Shown one piece after another: positions 60,101 to 64,000 of a stretch of DNA of 64,000 nucleotides (within the stretch, counting starts at the first letter, position 1; each line of letters begins with the position of its first letter). Position numbers and translations under genes: made by a program. Source of the DNA: Lineus longissimus (lineage: Eukaryota; Nemertea; Pilidiophora; Heteronemertea; Lineidae); the NCBI RefSeq assembly GCF_910592395.1, contig NC_088323.1, positions 10,589,501 to 10,653,500 of the forward strand. Reading direction: 5' to 3'. The notes under the pieces are model-generated. The model was not told the origin of the DNA. It made no database searches and was given only the letters and a program-made list of their open reading frames with translations.

Positions 60101-60430
60101 TCAATCCCTGCCCAAGTGGCATTATTTTTATATCCATCCTTACGTCTGATATTACTAATAACCATATATAAAATGTAACTCATGATTTGTCCAACTAATC
60201 AAGATCATCGAGGTCATGTTGCCCATTTGGCTGTTAACTTGAGCACTCTCGGTCAGGTGGTCTCAATTGGGGATAAAAGTTCATAACTTGGCCACCAGGG
60301 TGCAGGTTCGGAGACATGAAATATGATTTTTTTCCCTCCTGGTTGGACAGTTATGAAGTTTGTTTCATGAGTAGATATAATATCAACCATGACTATGTGA
60401 TGCTCACCCCGCAGATTGCAACATCGTCTT
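57173..60430. other. Intergenic or intronic stretch
   Basis: No supported gene. A more GC- and CpG-rich patch at about 57990-58270 contains caaaatggccgacggcgaat, an ATG in good context followed by only nine codons, so a promoter or first-exon region is conceivable. A (GGAT)n tract lies at about 59248-59268. Open frames are all under 90 codons and unrecognised. Confidence 0.4.
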
Positions 60431-60546
60431 TTGTGTCCCTTGTCCTTGTGTCCCTTGTTCTTGTGTCCCTTGTCCTTGTGTCCCTTGTCCTTGTGTCCCT
60501 TGTCCTTGTGTCCCTTGTCCTTGAGGTCCTGGACCTTGTGGCCCTT
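60431..60546. repeat. 15-bp minisatellite, seven to eight copies
   Basis: The unit tgtcccttgtccttg is repeated with minor variants. Because 15 is a multiple of three, all frames stay open, giving GHKDK repeats on the minus strand and SLVLV repeats on the plus strand. The apparent 79-109 codon frames here are products of the repeat. Confidence 0.93.
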
Positions 60547-61133
60547 GTACAATGTTGGCTCGGGCTGCCTAAAAATAATCAAACTTTTGGTTGAGGGTTT
60601 TTTTTTTCTGTGCGTTTCTGCAGCATGCTACTTTCACACTGGATCCAATTAAAAACTTTTCCAGAGAGCACTCTCCGGAATACGAATTGGCTACACCACA
60701 CTTGGTCTAATCAGCATGCAATTTGATTTGAAAAGTGCAACTCTTGCTGCGTATTGTAGTAACGTGCCTTTCGCGTATGAATGTCTTGTCCCTGCCCTTT
60801 GTGGTAATTAGAAGATAATCAAGACAGGAACAAGCTAGTGACCTGGAAGCCCCCTGCCAATGAATAGACTGTTTTAATACGTATTAACGCCAACACTGCA
60901 CGTTTCAATGAGAATCAGTTAATGCGAATTCAATAAAGCACATTCAATTGTATTCTGGAACCATATTGGTTGAAGCGGTTTCAAATCTGTATGATCAGAA
61001 TTGAGTGTGGCACCCCAATATGTATAAAAATTGAAATCGCACGTCAGATTGATACTTTTTAACATCATTTTAACATCTTTGTAATGTTTCTTTTAATCCA
61101 GACGTAACTGACGACAAAGTGATGCTTACCCTG
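60547..61133. other. Short intergenic stretch
   Basis: No gene, repeat array or RNA gene recognised apart from a poly-T near 60598-60608. Confidence 0.4.
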
Positions 61134-61276
61134 TATGGCTCCAACATTGGCAGCAACATATTCTTCAGGTCCATCCAGTGTCTTCTCGGCTCTCGAGCTG
61201 GAGGCCGGCTCTCCTTCTTCATCGCCATCTTGTCGATTTCAGCGGGTATATACGTTAGCTTTGAGAGGCACAAGGA
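61134..61276 (-). CDS. Candidate internal exon of an unknown gene
   Basis: On the minus strand a pyrimidine-rich acceptor (ctcaacctccttgtgcctctcaaag) ends near 61277, and a good donor (catacagg|gtaagc) lies at about 61133. Two frames are open between them, one reading MAMKKESRPPAREPRRHWMD and one, after an early stop, DGDEEGEPASSSRAEKTLDG then PEEYVAANVGAIQG. The second looks more like a disordered protein segment. Frame and gene identity are unresolved. Confidence 0.25.
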
Positions 61277-61999
61277 GGTTGAGAACACTGTTGTTATTCA
61301 AAGGACCCAAGGTCTTCGTCATTAGTACTAAACTGGTTTAGCACAAGTCCCACACGGACACGCCTGACATTTCGTCCGACGAAATTCCGCAGGTTAACAA
61401 CAGGCCTCTAACCCCAGTCATTCCATCCCCCTCGAGATCAGGTAGGGGATCGCTGGCCAGCTATTGCTTACTATTGTTAACAGTCGTAAGACTTATCCCG
61501 CCAACACTCTTCAACAGGGGATATTGTGAATGACTAGCGACACGCAATCGTTAATTTCCCCCATCAATCAACCACAATGACTCAAGGGGAACACGTACTT
61601 TGAACCTAAGTCCATGTCATCACCGTCGAAACTTAGATGAGGACCGCAGAACAAAGTGGCAAGCATGCCTGGGACCCAGCCACCGTGCTTTGGACGTGAG
61701 TTAGACTCAGTCGCCAGACACGATAACCGAATACACCAAGCGTATAGCTTGAATCGAACCCGATCTATCATCGTAATTGGTCACCTGGCCTGGCCTGGAC
61801 AACTGAAAGCTGAATAGGTTAAATAGATGATAAGCAGGAACCAAAAGAATTAATTACAACTATTATAGCTAGATAACTCGGATAGCTAGATAACTACGAT
61901 AACTACTCTAACAACTAGAATAACAACAAGATCTACAAAATGAGCAAGACAGTGATCAGACACACTTCCAACTCTCACAACGGTCACCATACTCCATAG
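61277..61999. other. Short intergenic stretch
   Basis: No supported gene. A tandem-like ctagataactcggatagctagataactacgataac stretch near 61868-61905 is a weak 16-18 bp repeat. Confidence 0.4.
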
Positions 62000-62000
62000 G

Positions 62001-62077
62001 CCCCCCCCCCCCACATGACCTCCCGCACCCTTTTCCTATCCCGTCTCAAACACACACACACACACGCACACGCACAG
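62001..62077. repeat. Poly-C and (CA)n microsatellite
   Basis: Twelve Cs at 62001-62012 and a (CA)n tract with some CG interruptions at about 62049-62077. Confidence 0.9.
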
Positions 62078-63002
62078 ACACCATATACTGTGGATACGAC
62101 TTTTGAACATCCACTGGCATGAATTGCTGATGGAGGCGTCACTGTCAATCTATATAAAATGTTCAAACTTCATGTAAATTGTAGCAGTGGCTTTCTTTGT
62201 GCATTTTATAAAAATATAGTTTTGAATCCTTGTTCTCTCAGAAAAGTGCACATGAAAATGTCCTTGCAATTGGGATAAAAGTTGTATGTGATTTGCGATA
62301 TTTTTTAAATTTCAGTATTAGTTCATATACTTCATTGACAAGGCTTGGTCTTTGACAAGTGTTTGACTTGCTTATTGGTTTGTTAAATCTTTCACTGGTC
62401 ATACTTACAATATTCAACTGTCAGTGTATGGCTTCTATCAGTTTTCAACACGTGATATTGCTTTGAAACCAAAGCACTGAATGCAGGCAAATCTGCCATT
62501 AGCATTGTCATTTAATGCTTTAGCTTGCTGGCAGATTGCTGTAACTTAGAGTGACACATTTCGGGATTGACTTTTCACTTGAGGCCTTCAATAGCTTTGT
62601 TTTACTATTTCACTGTTGAATATTTTATTCTAATAACGGTTAAAGAAAATTGACAGTGGCAACCCAATCAACAATTTGGGCAAGTTGTTACTTGATGCAT
62701 ACCCTTCATCTGATCGTCTTGCGGTTCATCCAAAAATCTTCGTTTGCAATTGCGGTCAAGGTTTGTGGCATCTGTAATGATAAATTGGAACAAATGCATT
62801 ATGCACGATTACTGCAATTCTAGTGTTTTCAGTCATGAAATTACTGCCTAAATATGATGTTGAAATACATCATTTTTTGTCATGAATTACGTTTCCTTCA
62901 TGAAATTGATGGACTTTATTCCTTTTATTTCATACAAGTTTGCCATTCTTACGACTAGTTATAACAAGGATTTATGCAATTTTGGGAATTAGGGAGTTGA
63001 GA
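62078..63002. other. AT-rich stretch without gene
   Basis: I see no open frame of note and no repeat. Confidence 0.4.
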
Positions 63003-63077
63003 CTGGTGTTGGGGAAGGGTTAGGGTTTGGGTTAGTGCTAGGAGGAAGGGTTAGAGTCTGGGTTTGGTTTAGTGAAT
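63003..63077. repeat. Degenerate TTAGGG-like G-rich repeat
   Basis: Phrases gggttagggtttgggttagt and agggttagagtctgggtttgg alternate for about 70 bp. They resemble the animal telomere repeat but are irregular, so this is more likely a degenerate minisatellite than true interstitial telomere sequence. Confidence 0.5.
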
Positions 63078-63399
63078 ATGACTGTCGTAAGAATAGCCAG
63101 TAGATTGAATGTAAAATACAATGAAACCATCATAACAAGTATCATAAGTATTTTCCCGCGAATATTCAAAACTGCTTGGCTCCTTGCCAGTTAAATAACA
63201 TGTGTTTATACACAAAATAGAAAACTTTGATGGAAATTGTAAATCATTTTTTTATCTATCAGGGGAAACAAGCTGATGATGATCAAATAATAAATCATTC
63301 ATGAGAAATCGTTTTGTTGCTGAAGCTTGCATGACGAAGTTAATGCTAAACCTTTTCTTGTGCTCTACTGCGCCACGGTAGTTTTCTATTAGACCAGCG

Positions 63400-63786
63400 A
63401 TGACGTCATTTCTGGTGATTCCCTACGTTGTCCAACGAGCGCTTTTACCAAATGTGCCATTTGGTATTGTACAGTATGCAATGTATTTTTTCAGCGCTGC
63501 CAGTTGCCGAAGAGAATGCCGTAGCTCCCTCAATTTCCAATCAATTTTTATGGGAGTGACATTATTGTATTGCTTAGAATGTCTACTTTTTACTCATGAA
63601 AGAATCGTAGAACTAAAACATAATACTGGCGAACAGAATCATGCCGATTCACTGCACATACTGTGGGAATTCTCCACTTCAAAATACATCGGCGATGTCA
63701 TCGCGAACAGAGCATGCACTTCCGATATCGTTTTCACAGAAATGTGGCCAAATTTTCAAGAACTAATTTCTGAATTTAGTCCCTAA
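63400..63786 (+). CDS. Unassigned 128-codon open frame
   Basis: This is the longest plus-strand open frame outside the repeats. It begins MTSFLVIPYVVQRALLPNVP (hydrophobic), has a Cys-containing middle (SAASCRRECRSSLNF) and ends WPNFQELISEFSP before TAA. No domain is recognised, no splice sites are needed, and there is no supporting promoter or poly(A) signal nearby. In AT-rich DNA a frame this long is uncommon but can occur by chance. Confidence 0.25.
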   Translation: MTSFLVIPYVVQRALLPNVPFGIVQYAMYFFSAASCRRECRSSLNFQSIFMGVTLLYCLECLLFTHERIVELKHNTGEQNHADSLHILWEFSTSKYIGDVIANRACTSDIVFTEMWPNFQELISEFSP

Positions 63787-64000
63787 AGACCTTATGACTA
63801 CCACTGAAACGAACTAGTGATAATATCGCCTACCAGACTACTTTTTAAGCAGAAAATTGGGTACTTGAGTGTCATTGAGCTCCAAGATTATTGCACATGG
63901 CGTAAACAACATGCCGCCATTTTGTCTCCGCTTCGGTATTTCGTACGCCGCTTATAATGCACCTTCTCAATTAAAACCAACATAAATAAGGCCTTACATC

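Noticed and set aside
60431-60546. CRISPR-like regular repeat
   Set aside because: Contiguous 15-bp units without spacers in an animal genome; it is a minisatellite.
63003-63077. Interstitial telomere
   Set aside because: The TTAGGG-like units are irregular and too few; composition alone can explain it.

Overview
The window is nuclear DNA of an animal, most likely a marine invertebrate (mollusc, brachiopod, lancelet or similar; I cannot place it further). It is AT-rich, has no prokaryotic gene packing, carries GT..AG splice signals and homopolymer and microsatellite tracts, and is dominated by decayed transposable elements. I found no confidently intact cellular gene, tRNA, rRNA or CRISPR array.

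Layout. (1) 1-8956: tandem array of about 17 monomers of roughly 530-560 bp, all on the minus strand, running off the left edge. (2) 8957-12435: about four tandem copies of a roughly 1 kb unit from the 3' end of an RNase H-bearing non-LTR retrotransposon, minus strand. (3) 12436-13330: left half of an imperfect inverted repeat. (4) 13331-18800: a large, frameshifted transposon gene (14558 to about 18050, plus strand) with an N-terminal Cys/His zinc block, conserved middle blocks, an XPG-I-like nuclease segment and a Cys-rich C-terminus. It is closest, in my judgement, to Academ-type DNA transposons. (5) 18800-19265: right half of the inverted repeat. (6) 19318-25838: four copies of the same RNase H LINE unit, now on the plus strand. 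One is split by a 2,992-bp transposon at 20401-23392 with perfect 17-bp inverted ends and a TTAT target duplication. (7) 25839-45460: about 41 monomers of the same satellite, now on the plus strand, mostly shortened to 429-460 bp and arranged in higher-order repeats. (8) 45461-64000: ordinary repeat-peppered DNA with a 1.28-kb tandem triplication, a hairpin MITE, SINE fragments, zinc-finger remnants, minisatellites and long G or C runs.

The main result is that regions 1-7 form one nested, roughly mirror-symmetric structure: satellite, LINE array, inverted repeat, transposon gene, inverted repeat, LINE array, satellite. Subtracting the later 2,992-bp insertion leaves LINE blocks of about 3.48 kb (left) and 3.53 kb (right). 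The LINE/satellite junctions then centre near 15.9 kb, the same point as the inner LINE edges. This fits either an old large palindrome or a giant foldback-like element whose long tandem-repeat arms flank a transposase gene.

The satellite is itself notable. Its monomer encodes, where open, a piece of the post-reverse-transcriptase region of an L1/Tx1-type retrotransposon ORF2. Two unrelated tandem arrays in this locus were therefore both built from 3' pieces of non-LTR retrotransposons.
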